Shown here: positions 13,521 to 21,200 of the stretch, one piece after another | How the letters are laid out: every line of letters starts with the position of its first letter | Numbering within the stretch: position 1 is the first letter of the stretch | Position numbers and translations under genes: made by a program | Assembly (NCBI GenBank): GCA_047974745.1 | Contig: JBKECO010000045.1 | Location: forward strand, 1-21,200 | DNA from: JBKECO01 sp047974745 | GTDB taxonomy: Bacteria; Bacillota; Clostridia; Lachnospirales; Lachnospiraceae | Length of the DNA stretch: 21,200 bases | Direction of reading: 5' to 3' | The notes under the pieces: generated by a model | The model's input: only the letters and a program-made list of their open reading frames with translations | What the model was told of the DNA's origin: nothing | Database searches by the model: none

Positions 13521-15167
13521 ATGTATTTTGGATGTAATATGTTTGGTGGTGGTCCGATCTTTCAACAAAACCCAGAGTTTTATCTGAGAAAACTGAAAAC
13601 TGATGGGTATACCAGTGTGGAGCCATGCATTACATTTCTGGAGCTGCAGGAGCGGCAGAAGCAGTTTCTGACACTTGCACAATTCGAAGAATACTATCCT
13701 CTGATGGAAGCATATGACTTACAGCCGACCTCATGTCACATTCTGGCAGATGATTTGCTGCTTTATCAGCAGGAGCTTGAGGGATTGGCAAAACAATACG
13801 GAATAAAACAGATCGTGTTAGGTTCACCCCCTGATCTTGATGAGGCAGGATATCGGGATTTCGCACAGAAGTTAAAACGGTATGCAGACATGCTGAAAGA
13901 AATTGGACTGATGCTGCTTTTGCACAATACAGACAGTGAAGTCAGATTTCAGATAGAGGGGAAAAGTGCATACGAATGGATACTGATGGAATGCGAAGGA
14001 CTTGTATATGCCCAGCCCGATGTGGGATGGTTGCTCTATGGAGGAGTGGATCCAGTACCATTTTTATGGAGGAATCAGGACAGGATACGCTCACTTCATT
14101 ACAAAGATATCAAGGCAGTGAAGGATCTGAATAAGGAGAACTGTCATATTGTTCTAGGGAAAGGAAGCGTGGACAGCTTTTCCTGTTTTGCTTTTGCCAG
14201 AGCGCTTGGAATTCCGCAGATCATAGATCAGGACAGGAGTGATACTGATTTTATGGAGGATCTGGCGGAGTCAGTGAAGCTGCTAAACTCTTATATTCAC
14301 AGGCGGGATCGCACAAACAGTATATTGTGTATTTATGATCTTGATACGAAAGAATCCATGCCGATCGCAAAATTTGAAGGAGTAATTGAGGCACCAAACT
14401 GGCTTGATCAAAATACACTGCTTTTTAATCAAAACGGAAGGATCTATCGTCACCAGATTGCAGAGGGGATCAGCGAAATAATAGAGACCGGAAATTGTGA
14501 TAACTGTAATAATGATCACGTGCTCTCACCAGATCACAAAAAACTGGCAATCAGCCATTCTCCAAAGAATTCCTGGATGTCTCAGATCTATATTCTGCCT
14601 GTGGAGGGCGGGGAACCAGAGCTCGTGACCAGAGAAGCTCCCAGCTTTCTTCATGGGTATTCGCCGGATGGGAGAAGCCTCAGCTATACAGGATTGAGAA
14701 ATCTTTCAGGAGCTTCCTTTGAAGGAGGCATCTACGAAATAGCTGTGGAGGGTGGGCTAGAGACCTGTCTCACTCCGGAGGGTGATTTTTATGATGGGCC
14801 AGAATATGCCCCCGATGGAGAACGGATCTGGTATAATTCCACAAAATCTGGACTGATGCAGATTTGGAATATGAAGCGTGATGGTTCAGATGTAAGGCAG
14901 ATCACCTTTGATGAACAAAACAACTGGTTCCCCCATGTTTCACCAGATGGAAAAAATGTGGTAAACTTGTCTTACCGAAAAGGGGATCTCGAACCCCAGG
15001 AGCACTTACCCAATATGCAGGTCGCATTGTGGGGAATGGATGCCAATGGAGGTAATCGGGTAATTCTGCATTCTTTCTTTGGAGGACAGGGTTCTATCAA
15101 TGTGAATTCCTGGTCAGCAGACAGTAAGCAATTTGCATTTGTTGAGTATGAGATGGAAGGGGACTAA
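13521..15167 (+). CDS. Fusion protein: sugar isomerase/epimerase-like TIM barrel plus TolB-like beta-propeller
   Basis: A 548-residue two-domain protein. Residues 1 to about 260 are an AP-endonuclease-2/xylose-isomerase-like TIM barrel (FGGGPIFQQNPEFYLRKL, YAQPDVGWLLYGGVDPVPFL, RIRSLHYKDIK). Such barrels isomerise or epimerise sugars and ketoacids. From about 261 a PD40/TolB-like propeller follows, with blades marked by VLSPDHKKLAISH, YSPDGRSLSYTG, YAPDGERIWYNS, VSPDGKNVVNLSY and WSADSKQFAFVEY. There is no signal peptide, so the propeller is cytoplasmic and is not a Tol-Pal component. The two halves usually occur as separate proteins; here they share one open frame without a start or ribosome binding site at the join. 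AGGAGGAG (13510-13517) precedes the ATG. An upstream in-frame ATG at 13425 lies inside the previous gene. Confidence 0.85.
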   Translation: MYFGCNMFGGGPIFQQNPEFYLRKLKTDGYTSVEPCITFLELQERQKQFLTLAQFEEYYPLMEAYDLQPTSCHILADDLLLYQQELEGLAKQYGIKQIVLGSPPDLDEAGYRDFAQKLKRYADMLKEIGLMLLLHNTDSEVRFQIEGKSAYEWILMECEGLVYAQPDVGWLLYGGVDPVPFLWRNQDRIRSLHYKDIKAVKDLNKENCHIVLGKGSVDSFSCFAFARALGIPQIIDQDRSDTDFMEDLAESVKLLNSYIHRRDRTNSILCIYDLDTKESMPIAKFEGVIEAPNWLDQNTLLFNQNGRIYRHQIAEGISEIIETGNCDNCNNDHVLSPDHKKLAISHSPKNSWMSQIYILPVEGGEPELVTREAPSFLHGYSPDGRSLSYTGLRNLSGASFEGGIYEIAVEGGLETCLTPEGDFYDGPEYAPDGERIWYNSTKSGLMQIWNMKRDGSDVRQITFDEQNNWFPHVSPDGKNVVNLSYRKGDLEPQEHLPNMQVALWGMDANGGNRVILHSFFGGQGSINVNSWSADSKQFAFVEYEMEGD

Positions 15168-15168
15168 C

Positions 15169-15723
15169 ATGTTAGAGCAAATACTGGAAGTGATGCAAGA
15201 TGCGGGAGTATATCAGTCGGGTACAACCCATCCAAAAAAGGTCACATTTTTACAGGAAGTCAGAGATATCTGCGCAGACAACACCTGCCGAAAGTATGGA
15301 ACGAGCTGGGCTTGTCCGCCCGCAGTAGGTACTGTGGAAGAATGTCGCACCAGATGCTTATCCTATGACACCATGATTGTGTTTACCGGAAAATATGACC
15401 TGGAAGATTCTTTTGATTATGAAGGAATGATACAGGGAATACAGGATTTCAAAAAGCTTGCCTTAAAGGTGGATGCCTTGGTAAGTCCCTTTTTAGAGGA
15501 TTATCTGGTTCTGTCGAATGAAAGCTGCGAACTTTGCTCAGACTGTACCTATCCGGATGCTCCCTGCAGGTTTCCTGATCAAATGCAGCATTCGTTGGAA
15601 GGGTACGGAATCATGGTGGGTGAATTGGCTAAAATGACAGGAGTCAATTATAATAACGGACCGAATTCAGTGACCTATTTCGGAGCATTGCTATTCTCAG
15701 ACAAATTACAGCCTGCGAACTAG
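15169..15723 (+). CDS. DUF2284 domain-containing cysteine-rich protein
   Basis: A 184-residue protein of the DUF2284 type, annotated as predicted metal-binding. Cysteines lie in two groups: DICADNTCRKYGTSWACPP with EECRTRC near residues 37-65, and CELCSDCTYPDAPCRFP near 122-138. The second looks like a 4Fe-4S ferredoxin-like or zinc cluster motif. The function is unknown; an electron-transfer or metal-sensing role is possible. ATG 15169 starts one base after the preceding stop (TAACATG), and the GGAAGGGG ribosome binding site lies within the last codons of the fusion gene. It is thus tightly coupled to the sugar operon. No terminator is obvious; the next gene is convergent, 29 bases away. Confidence 0.85.
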   Translation: MLEQILEVMQDAGVYQSGTTHPKKVTFLQEVRDICADNTCRKYGTSWACPPAVGTVEECRTRCLSYDTMIVFTGKYDLEDSFDYEGMIQGIQDFKKLALKVDALVSPFLEDYLVLSNESCELCSDCTYPDAPCRFPDQMQHSLEGYGIMVGELAKMTGVNYNNGPNSVTYFGALLFSDKLQPAN

Positions 15724-15752
15724 TTACTCAAAAATTCATGTATAGATTAAAC

Positions 15753-17129
15753 TTAGTGATGATATCCGGAATTAGGTGGTGTGGGTGAAGCTGTGTTTAA
15801 TGCATCCAGGAATTCGATCTGTTTGCGGATATCGCTGAGAAGTTTATCGGCAAGATCCATTCCAAGACCATTTCGAACGACGATTCGCTGTACAGTAAAA
15901 TCTGTTAATTTGGATGGCATAGAGTATGCAGGAATCAGCCATCCGTGCATGCGCAGCCGATCGGACAGGTCATATAAAGTCCATTTTCTGGAGACATCAT
16001 GTTTCAGCATCCATGCAAAAACCGGGATATCTGATGCATCATTCCATAGAGTGAGCGGTTCTATTTTAGCAATCTCTTTTGCCAGATAGCGAGCAACCTC
16101 AATCGTAGAAACCTGAACAGATTTATAGCCGTCGTAGCCATAGCGTAAAAATGCCCAATATTGCAATAGGATCTGAGCGCCAGGTCTGGAAAAATTGATA
16201 GCGAAAGTAGGTATTTCACCACCAAGGTAGCTTACCTTAAAAATCAGACTTTCTGGAAGATTGGCTTTCTTACTCCAAACGATCCAGCCAAGTCCCGGAT
16301 AGATAAGCCCATATTTGTGCCCTGATGTATTGATAGAATATACACGTGGAATTTTAAAATCCCATTGGAGATCTGGTTGTACAAAAGGTGCAATCATTGC
16401 ACCTGAAGCACCATCGATATGGATCGGAATATCAAAACCAGTCCTTTTCTCAATTTCGTCCAGTGCAGCTGATATTTTGGCAACAGGTTCGTACATGCCT
16501 GTATATGTCACGCCCATAATTGCAACCAGCCCGATTGTGTTCTCATCAACATATTTTTCCAAATCATATCCGTCTAGTACTTTGTGCTCAAGACTAATGG
16601 GAACAAATCGTGCCTCCACCTCAAAATAATTACAGAATTTTTCCCAGCAGACTTGAACAGCAGAGCTCATGATCAGGTTTGGGCGGTCTGTCGGCTTTCC
16701 CTCTTTACGCCGAAGCTCCTGCCAGCGCCGTTTTAAGGCAAGACCACCAAGCATACATGCCTCAGACGAGCCTGTGGTTGAGCATCCGATTGCATTGGAA
16801 GGATCTGGTGAGTGCCATAATTCTGCCAGAATTCTCCAGCAATAGGTTTCGATAGCAGCAGTCTGGGGATATTCATCCTTATCGATGGCATTTTTATCGA
16901 AAGTCTCTGTGTAAAGTTTGTTTGCCGATTCATCCATCCATGTAGAAACGAAAGTCGCTAGATTTAAACGAGCGTTTCCATCAAGCATGGATTCGTCATG
17001 AACAATCTGATATGCGGTTTCAGGTAACATCGATTCTTTTGGCAATTTGTACTTTTCTGCCAGTATGGATTCCCCGGGTCTTGAATAAATTGGGTTCAAT
17101 TCGATCGTGTTACGAAGATTATCTCTCAT
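15753..17129 (-). CDS. gadB: Glutamate decarboxylase
   Basis: A 458-residue PLP enzyme that converts glutamate to GABA and CO2 and consumes a proton, giving acid resistance. The family text is clear: IGCSTTGSSEACMLGGLALK (substrate/PLP phosphate region), IHIDGASGA with the PLP-binding Asp, and INTSGHKYGL with the Schiff-base Lys (K272, matching E. coli K276). The length is close to E. coli GadB (466). The start MRDNLRN is chosen because AAGGG lies 9 bases upstream; a longer frame to 17192 would add 21 unconserved residues. The short C-terminal tail ends PPNSGYHH; in E. coli the GadB tail closes the active site at neutral pH. No GadC antiporter is seen in the window. LysR lies directly upstream on the same strand. 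Confidence 0.95.
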   Translation of the reverse strand: MRDNLRNTIELNPIYSRPGESILAEKYKLPKESMLPETAYQIVHDESMLDGNARLNLATFVSTWMDESANKLYTETFDKNAIDKDEYPQTAAIETYCWRILAELWHSPDPSNAIGCSTTGSSEACMLGGLALKRRWQELRRKEGKPTDRPNLIMSSAVQVCWEKFCNYFEVEARFVPISLEHKVLDGYDLEKYVDENTIGLVAIMGVTYTGMYEPVAKISAALDEIEKRTGFDIPIHIDGASGAMIAPFVQPDLQWDFKIPRVYSINTSGHKYGLIYPGLGWIVWSKKANLPESLIFKVSYLGGEIPTFAINFSRPGAQILLQYWAFLRYGYDGYKSVQVSTIEVARYLAKEIAKIEPLTLWNDASDIPVFAWMLKHDVSRKWTLYDLSDRLRMHGWLIPAYSMPSKLTDFTVQRIVVRNGLGMDLADKLLSDIRKQIEFLDALNTASPTPPNSGYHH

Positions 17130-17225
17130 TTGATTCATCCCTTCTTTTTGCTCGTGTTCACAGAATTTGGAAACAGATACCATGCACTGCATATTGTTAC
17201 AGGAGGAGCTGTTTGCAAATTCATT

Positions 17226-17254
17226 ATTATAAGTTCTATCATGAACAATATTTT
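17226..17254 (-). promoter_or_regulatory. Candidate gadB promoter
   Basis: On the minus strand a perfect TATAAT (17226-17231) lies about 97 bases before the chosen gadB start. A -35 at 17 bp (about 17249-17254) is only AT-rich. This is a weak call, but the gene needs a promoter in the 143-base gap after lysR unless it is read through. Confidence 0.3.
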
Positions 17255-17272
17255 GAAAAAAAGCAAGATGAT

Positions 17273-18169
17273 CTACTGTGAAACAGGGGGATGAAAATAG
17301 TTTTTTACAAATTTATTAAAGATACGAAAGAACTTCGTAGATTCTTGATCCTTTCTCCTGCAAAAGCAGACTTCATACAAAGGTCCATCCTCTAATGGGA
17401 CGACGACAACATTCTCACTTACCAGATACTTGGTCAGGAATCTCACCACCAAAGCGATCGCACAGGTATCTTTTGCAAGGTCGATATAACTTGATACAGA
17501 GTTCGTCGAAAATAAAATGTGTGGTTTGACATCATTCTGAGAGCAAAGTTCATCAAATCTCTTCCGCATGGCATATTTCTTGCTCAGGATCAAAAGTGGC
17601 TCGCCATGTAAGTCTTTAATGCACAGAGCCTTTTTTGTACTAGCATAAGGGTGGTTCGCATTTATAATTGCACAGGGAACATCAGAATAAACTGGATCTA
17701 CATCAAGATTCGAAGTGGAAAATGGTTTTACTAAAAAGGCGAAGTCAAGCATATCATGCAAAAGCGCCTCATGACATTCATCATCATACAATTCGATAAC
17801 ATCGACCTCTATATCGGGATTTGAGATTTGAAAGGCTGTCAAAAAATCTAGCCCAATTGCAGAAGTAACACCATGACCTAAACCTAAACGGATCGTGTTG
17901 TTATTTTTTTTGTTGTATTTCTGTGAAATATTAAGAACTTCATTGTAATTCTCTAGCATGGATCGAAAAACTGGCTCTAAATGTTCTCCGCATTTTGTCA
18001 ATTTTACCCCAGAGTTGGTACGCTCAAATAGCGATACGCCCAGTTCGGATTCAAGTGTGATCAACTGTTTGCTCAAACCTTGCTGTGAGATATTCAAATG
18101 TTTACTTGCTGCTGAGATATTTTTGTATTCACATAAGTATACAAAGGAACTTACTAAAGTAATATTCAA
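17273..18169 (-). CDS. LysR family transcriptional regulator
   Basis: A 298-residue LTTR. The N-terminal winged HTH is clear: FVYLCEYKNISAASKHLNISQQGLSKQL in parts, then LESELGVSLFERTNSGVKLTKCG. The effector domain follows (RLGLGHGVTS and onward). I use a TTG start at 18167-18169, giving NITLVSSFVYLCEYKN after the initiator, the normal LysR opening, with AGGTGG 5 bases upstream. The ATG ten codons earlier (18199) has no ribosome binding site and adds a hydrophobic MIILLKKVVF. It is divergent from the glycyl radical enzyme across about 250 bases that contain a T-N11-A box, so it probably controls that gene; control of the downstream gadB is also possible. Confidence 0.9.
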   Translation of the reverse strand: MNITLVSSFVYLCEYKNISAASKHLNISQQGLSKQLITLESELGVSLFERTNSGVKLTKCGEHLEPVFRSMLENYNEVLNISQKYNKKNNNTIRLGLGHGVTSAIGLDFLTAFQISNPDIEVDVIELYDDECHEALLHDMLDFAFLVKPFSTSNLDVDPVYSDVPCAIINANHPYASTKKALCIKDLHGEPLLILSKKYAMRKRFDELCSQNDVKPHILFSTNSVSSYIDLAKDTCAIALVVRFLTKYLVSENVVVVPLEDGPLYEVCFCRRKDQESTKFFRIFNKFVKNYFHPPVSQ

Positions 18170-18290
18170 GAAAACCACCTTTTTTAATAAAATAATCATA
18201 AATGAGTAGTTAATAAAGTTAAGAAGTACCTGATAATAGTATAGCTTGTTGTTCAGATCATGTAAATGGAGAACAAGTACAGTATAAGTC

Positions 18291-18317
18291 TACAAATTCC
18301 AGTTGTAAGCATACAAC
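18291..18317. promoter_or_regulatory. Probable LysR-type binding site
   Basis: TACAA (18291-18295), TTGTA (18303-18307) and TACAA (18312-18316) alternate in orientation. The last two form GTTGTA-AGCA-TACAAC (18302-18317), which fits the T-N11-A LTTR box. The site is 102 bases before the glycyl radical enzyme start. I could not pick out a convincing -35/-10 pair; TATAAA (18362-18367) and TAAAAT (18357-18362) are candidate -10s. Confidence 0.5.
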
Positions 18318-18418
18318 AGAATGTTGATTTACAGATGCTGCCTTCGTTGATATTGTTAAAATATAAACAAACATTGTGAAACAGTTACTAACAATAGCAA
18401 GTCTAGGAGGTTTTTATT

Positions 18419-20947
18419 ATGGCTGTAAAAGAAAGACCAGTAAACAATGCACCATGTGTGGATGAACCGATCGACAAAGTCTGGGGAGTTGGAAGTACAT
18501 CGATGGGGAGCGACCTTTCACCTTTTGAGAGGGTGAACAAATTAAAACAGTACGCATTCGGAGTTGATTTTACAGTTGACTCACAAAGAGCACTGCTGAT
18601 GACAGAAGCCTTTAAAAAGCATGAAGGCAAACCTAAGAACATTGTCATTGCAGAGTCCTATGCTCATATTTTAAGAAATGTAACGATTAACATATATCCA
18701 GATGAATTATTAGTGGGCGAAATTGCAGCGCCGCTAAGGTCTTCACCAATTTTTCCCGAGTACAGCTACAGATGGATACCGGAAGAAATTAAAAACGCTC
18801 CCTGGGATCAAAGAGCAGACAATGTATACCTGGCAACGGACAAGGTGAAAGAAGATCTGCTTAGTATCGCAGAGTACTGGAAAGATAACACAGTGGAAGA
18901 ACTGACAATTTCAAGAATGTCGGAAGAAGAACTCGCATTTTCCCATCTGCAATGCAAATGTGGATATTTACCAGGAATGTTCCTGAATGCAGGAGTCTGT
19001 CATACTGTTCCAAGGTACGAGAGAGTCTTTGAACAGGGATATGGGGGAATTCGACAATCTGTCCTAGATAGACGGAGCGAATTAGAAGCAGCAAATGAGT
19101 TATCCGAAAGTCAGTCTGTATTTTATGAAAGTCTGATCATCACTTTAGATGCATGTATAGAGTTTATGAATCGTTATGCCAATTTGGCAAGAGAAAAGGC
19201 CAAAAAAGAAAGGAATGTCATAAGAAAGGCAGAGTTGGTTAAAATCGCCGATAACTGTAACTGGGTCTCCACGAATCCTCCGAGAGATTTTCATGAAGCA
19301 ATGCAGTTATTTATCTTTACAACGAATTTCACACTGATCGAAGCAAATAGCTCGATTTCCTTTGGTCGATTTGATCAATATATGTATCCCTTCTATAAAA
19401 AAGATCTGGAAAATGGTGTGCATACAAAAGCAGAAATGCTGGAGTTGATCGAAATCTCTTTTGTAAAAATGTTAACACCGACCAAGCTCAGAGATATTGG
19501 TACTACATTAGCAGCTGCCGGCAGAGGCATGGGAGGCGAGAGCCTAACGATTGGTGGTGTAGATGAATTTGGGAAGGATGCAACAAACGATGTGACATTT
19601 ATGGTGCTTGATGCATATGCACATACAAGAACTGTCACCCCATGGATCGCAGTAAGACTTCATAAAAATACGCCAGAGGATTTCAAAATAAAGCTGGCAA
19701 ACGTACTGAGGATCGGAACAGGTCAGCCGAAGGTATTTAACGATGAAGTTGCAATTCCAGCCTCATTGTCAGCAGGAAGAAGCCTTGCACATGCGAGAGA
19801 TTACAATGTATTAGGATGCGTAGAACCAGACGTTGCCGGAAGAGAATACGGATGGCATGACGCTGCCTACGTAAGTTCTATCAAAATTCTAGAAATGGCA
19901 CTTAATCATGGAAGATGCTTTGGATGCAGCACAGCCTGCCCTAGACACGCAATTTGTGCAGGCGCCGGCAAATCATTAAGTATTGATACCGGAAGCCTGA
20001 GCGAGTTTTCTTCCATGGAGGAATTGATTGCCTCCTTCGATCAGCAAATGGAGTACTGGACCGGACATATTTTATCCATGTTGAACAAACTTGATTATGC
20101 ACATCAGGAATTAAAGCCATTACCATTCCTTTCAGCTGTGATGGATGGCTGTATCGAGAAAGGTGTCGATGTGTCAGCAGGTGGTGCTATCTATAACTTT
20201 ACAGGTCCTCAGGGTGCAGGTGTCGGCAATATTGCAGATTCCATGGCAGCGATCAATAAGCTGGTTTTTGAAGATAAAGAGATAACAGGGCAGCAATATA
20301 TCGATGCCCTCAATAGCAACTGGGAAGGCCACGAGATACTATATGCGAAGGTGAACAGTGATAAAATTCCTCACTATGGCAACAATGACGATTATGCAGA
20401 TCGATTTGCGGAACTGGCATTTAATACTTACTGTAAGCATGTGGAGGAAAAGCCAAATGCACGTGGGGGTAAATTCCTGCCAGGTATGTATACCGTTTCA
20501 TCCAATGTACCGCTGGGTATGTTCCTAGGAGCTACACCAGATGGTCGTAAGGCTGGAGAACCAATTGCAGATTGTCTAGGCGCCTGCCACAATGCAAGTG
20601 GCAGTCATGATATTCTAGGTCCTACAGCGATGCTGCATTCTGTGGCAAAATTAGATCATATGAGAGCGACCAATGGAACATTGATGAATTGGAAATTTTC
20701 TCCGTCCAGTCTTGAAGGTGAAAATGGCCGTGACAATTTAATTGCTTTGCTGGATGAAATTGTAGATAAAAAAGTGATGCATAGTCAGTTCAATATTATA
20801 GGCAGGGAAATTTTAGAAGCAGCACAGGAAGATCCAGATGACTATAAAGACCTGTTAGTCCGAGTTGCAGGTTATAGTGCATATTTTGTTGAATTGAACA
20901 AATTCCTTCAGAATGACTTGATTGGAAGAACAGAATTAAGTTTATAA
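18419..20947 (+). CDS. Glycyl radical enzyme (pyruvate formate-lyase/choline-lyase type, substrate unassigned)
   Basis: An 842-residue glycyl radical enzyme. The catalytic Cys loop is LGCVEPDVAG (C467, E469), and the C-terminal radical loop is RVAGYSAYFVEL with the radical Gly (G818). The GCVEP form is shared by choline trimethylamine-lyase, glycerol, propanediol and hydroxyproline dehydratases, isethionate lyase and arylacetate decarboxylases; classical pyruvate formate-lyase has CC instead. About 842 residues is nearest to the choline-lyase and decarboxylase lengths, but no residue I can see decides the substrate. A further CxxC-type cluster, CFGCSTACPRHAIC, lies just after the active Cys. 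AGGAGG (18405-18410) is 8 bases before the ATG. The required activating radical SAM enzyme is not in the window; an insertion sequence starts 95 bases after the stop. Confidence 0.92.
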   Translation: MAVKERPVNNAPCVDEPIDKVWGVGSTSMGSDLSPFERVNKLKQYAFGVDFTVDSQRALLMTEAFKKHEGKPKNIVIAESYAHILRNVTINIYPDELLVGEIAAPLRSSPIFPEYSYRWIPEEIKNAPWDQRADNVYLATDKVKEDLLSIAEYWKDNTVEELTISRMSEEELAFSHLQCKCGYLPGMFLNAGVCHTVPRYERVFEQGYGGIRQSVLDRRSELEAANELSESQSVFYESLIITLDACIEFMNRYANLAREKAKKERNVIRKAELVKIADNCNWVSTNPPRDFHEAMQLFIFTTNFTLIEANSSISFGRFDQYMYPFYKKDLENGVHTKAEMLELIEISFVKMLTPTKLRDIGTTLAAAGRGMGGESLTIGGVDEFGKDATNDVTFMVLDAYAHTRTVTPWIAVRLHKNTPEDFKIKLANVLRIGTGQPKVFNDEVAIPASLSAGRSLAHARDYNVLGCVEPDVAGREYGWHDAAYVSSIKILEMALNHGRCFGCSTACPRHAICAGAGKSLSIDTGSLSEFSSMEELIASFDQQMEYWTGHILSMLNKLDYAHQELKPLPFLSAVMDGCIEKGVDVSAGGAIYNFTGPQGAGVGNIADSMAAINKLVFEDKEITGQQYIDALNSNWEGHEILYAKVNSDKIPHYGNNDDYADRFAELAFNTYCKHVEEKPNARGGKFLPGMYTVSSNVPLGMFLGATPDGRKAGEPIADCLGACHNASGSHDILGPTAMLHSVAKLDHMRATNGTLMNWKFSPSSLEGENGRDNLIALLDEIVDKKVMHSQFNIIGREILEAAQEDPDDYKDLLVRVAGYSAYFVELNKFLQNDLIGRTELSL

Positions 20948-20958
20948 AGTATGGTTAA

Positions 20959-20977
20959 GGTGTCAAAAGTAGACACC
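20959..20977. repeat. Inverted repeat ahead of the IS1182-family gene
   Basis: GGTGTC (20959-20964) and GACACC (20972-20977) flank a 7-nt loop. It could be part of the left end of the IS element, or a stem between the GRE and transposase genes. No T-run follows. Confidence 0.4.
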
Positions 20978-21041
20978 AAGTCATCAAAATCCTCACCAAA
21001 TATAGTATAATAAAGGCATATGAAAAGGTGAGGTACAGGAC

Positions 21042-21200
21042 ATGTCTTTTAAAACAAATCAAACACAACAGATTACTCTGAATGACAGTTTTCTCAATCA
21101 AACACCAAGAACACAAAAAATGATTATGAATTCCTGGTGCAAAGATTTTGCAGATATTGTTTTTCCTGCGATTAAGGAGGAGCGGTTTTCTGTCCTTTAT
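21042..21200 (+). CDS. IS1182-family transposase, N-terminal part (runs off window)
   Basis: The first 53 codons read MSFKTNQTQQITLNDSFLNQ, then RTQKMIMNSWCKDFADIVFP and EERFSVLY. This is the N-terminal pattern of IS1182-family DDE transposases (sW...Fad.iFpaI.EerFavLYS) common in clostridia. A perfect TATAAT (21006-21011) and GGTGAGG (21027-21033, 8 bases before the ATG) serve expression. The catalytic domain lies beyond the window, so intactness cannot be judged. Confidence 0.8.
   Translation, partial: MSFKTNQTQQITLNDSFLNQTPRTQKMIMNSWCKDFADIVFPAIKEERFSVLY

Noticed and set aside
16315..16629. A 104-codon plus-strand frame opposite gadB
   Set aside because: It covers the PLP-lysine region of gadB in antisense, with no promoter or ribosome binding site.

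Overview
The window reads as a low-GC, strictly anaerobic Firmicute, most likely a gut clostridium of the Lachnospiraceae type (inference). The grounds are a ThiH-type (radical SAM) thiamine-thiazole operon, a glycyl radical enzyme, clostridial-style insertion sequences, GGAGG ribosome binding sites and AT-rich intergenic DNA. No gene in the window names the species.

Layout. 1-1213 is a graveyard of mobile and decayed DNA: the 3' part of an IS200/IS605 transposase with a frameshift before its catalytic tyrosine, an internally deleted IS3-family orfB, and a uroporphyrinogen-decarboxylase-family fragment. 1233-1955 is a Phd/YefM antitoxin and PIN-domain toxin pair with paired operator-like repeats. 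2032-5767 is a thiamine-thiazole operon, thiS-thiF-thiG-thiH-tenI, behind a TPP riboswitch and an intrinsic terminator. 5998-6070 is tRNA-Ala(GGC) with its own terminator.

6175-9526 holds a short-chain dehydrogenase, a convergent TetR regulator and a glycoside hydrolase family 43 protein with F5/8-type C and FN3-like domains. Nearly identical 14-bp palindromes lie in the SDR promoter and in the tetR/GH43 intergenic region, so the TetR protein probably controls itself and the SDR, and perhaps GH43. 9643-11115 is a marR gene, probably leaderless, and a pirin gene; both carry the same ACTAATTAGT palindrome. 11215-15723 is a LacI regulator with an autoregulatory palindrome, followed by a tight three-gene set: a Gfo/Idh/MocA oxidoreductase, a fusion of a TIM-barrel sugar isomerase/epimerase-like domain with a TolB-like beta-propeller, and a DUF2284 cysteine-rich protein. 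This looks like a sugar or cyclitol conversion cluster of unknown substrate.

15753-20947 has glutamate decarboxylase and a LysR regulator on the minus strand, divergent from a large glycyl radical enzyme whose activase is not visible. The window ends in the first 53 codons of an IS1182-family transposase.

The points most worth following are the isomerase/propeller fusion, the three small operator networks (TetR, MarR, LacI), the glycyl radical enzyme of unassigned substrate with its LysR-type box, and the possible antiterminator in the TPP-riboswitch leader. I saw no CRISPR array, phage module or recognisable defence island beyond the toxin-antitoxin pair.
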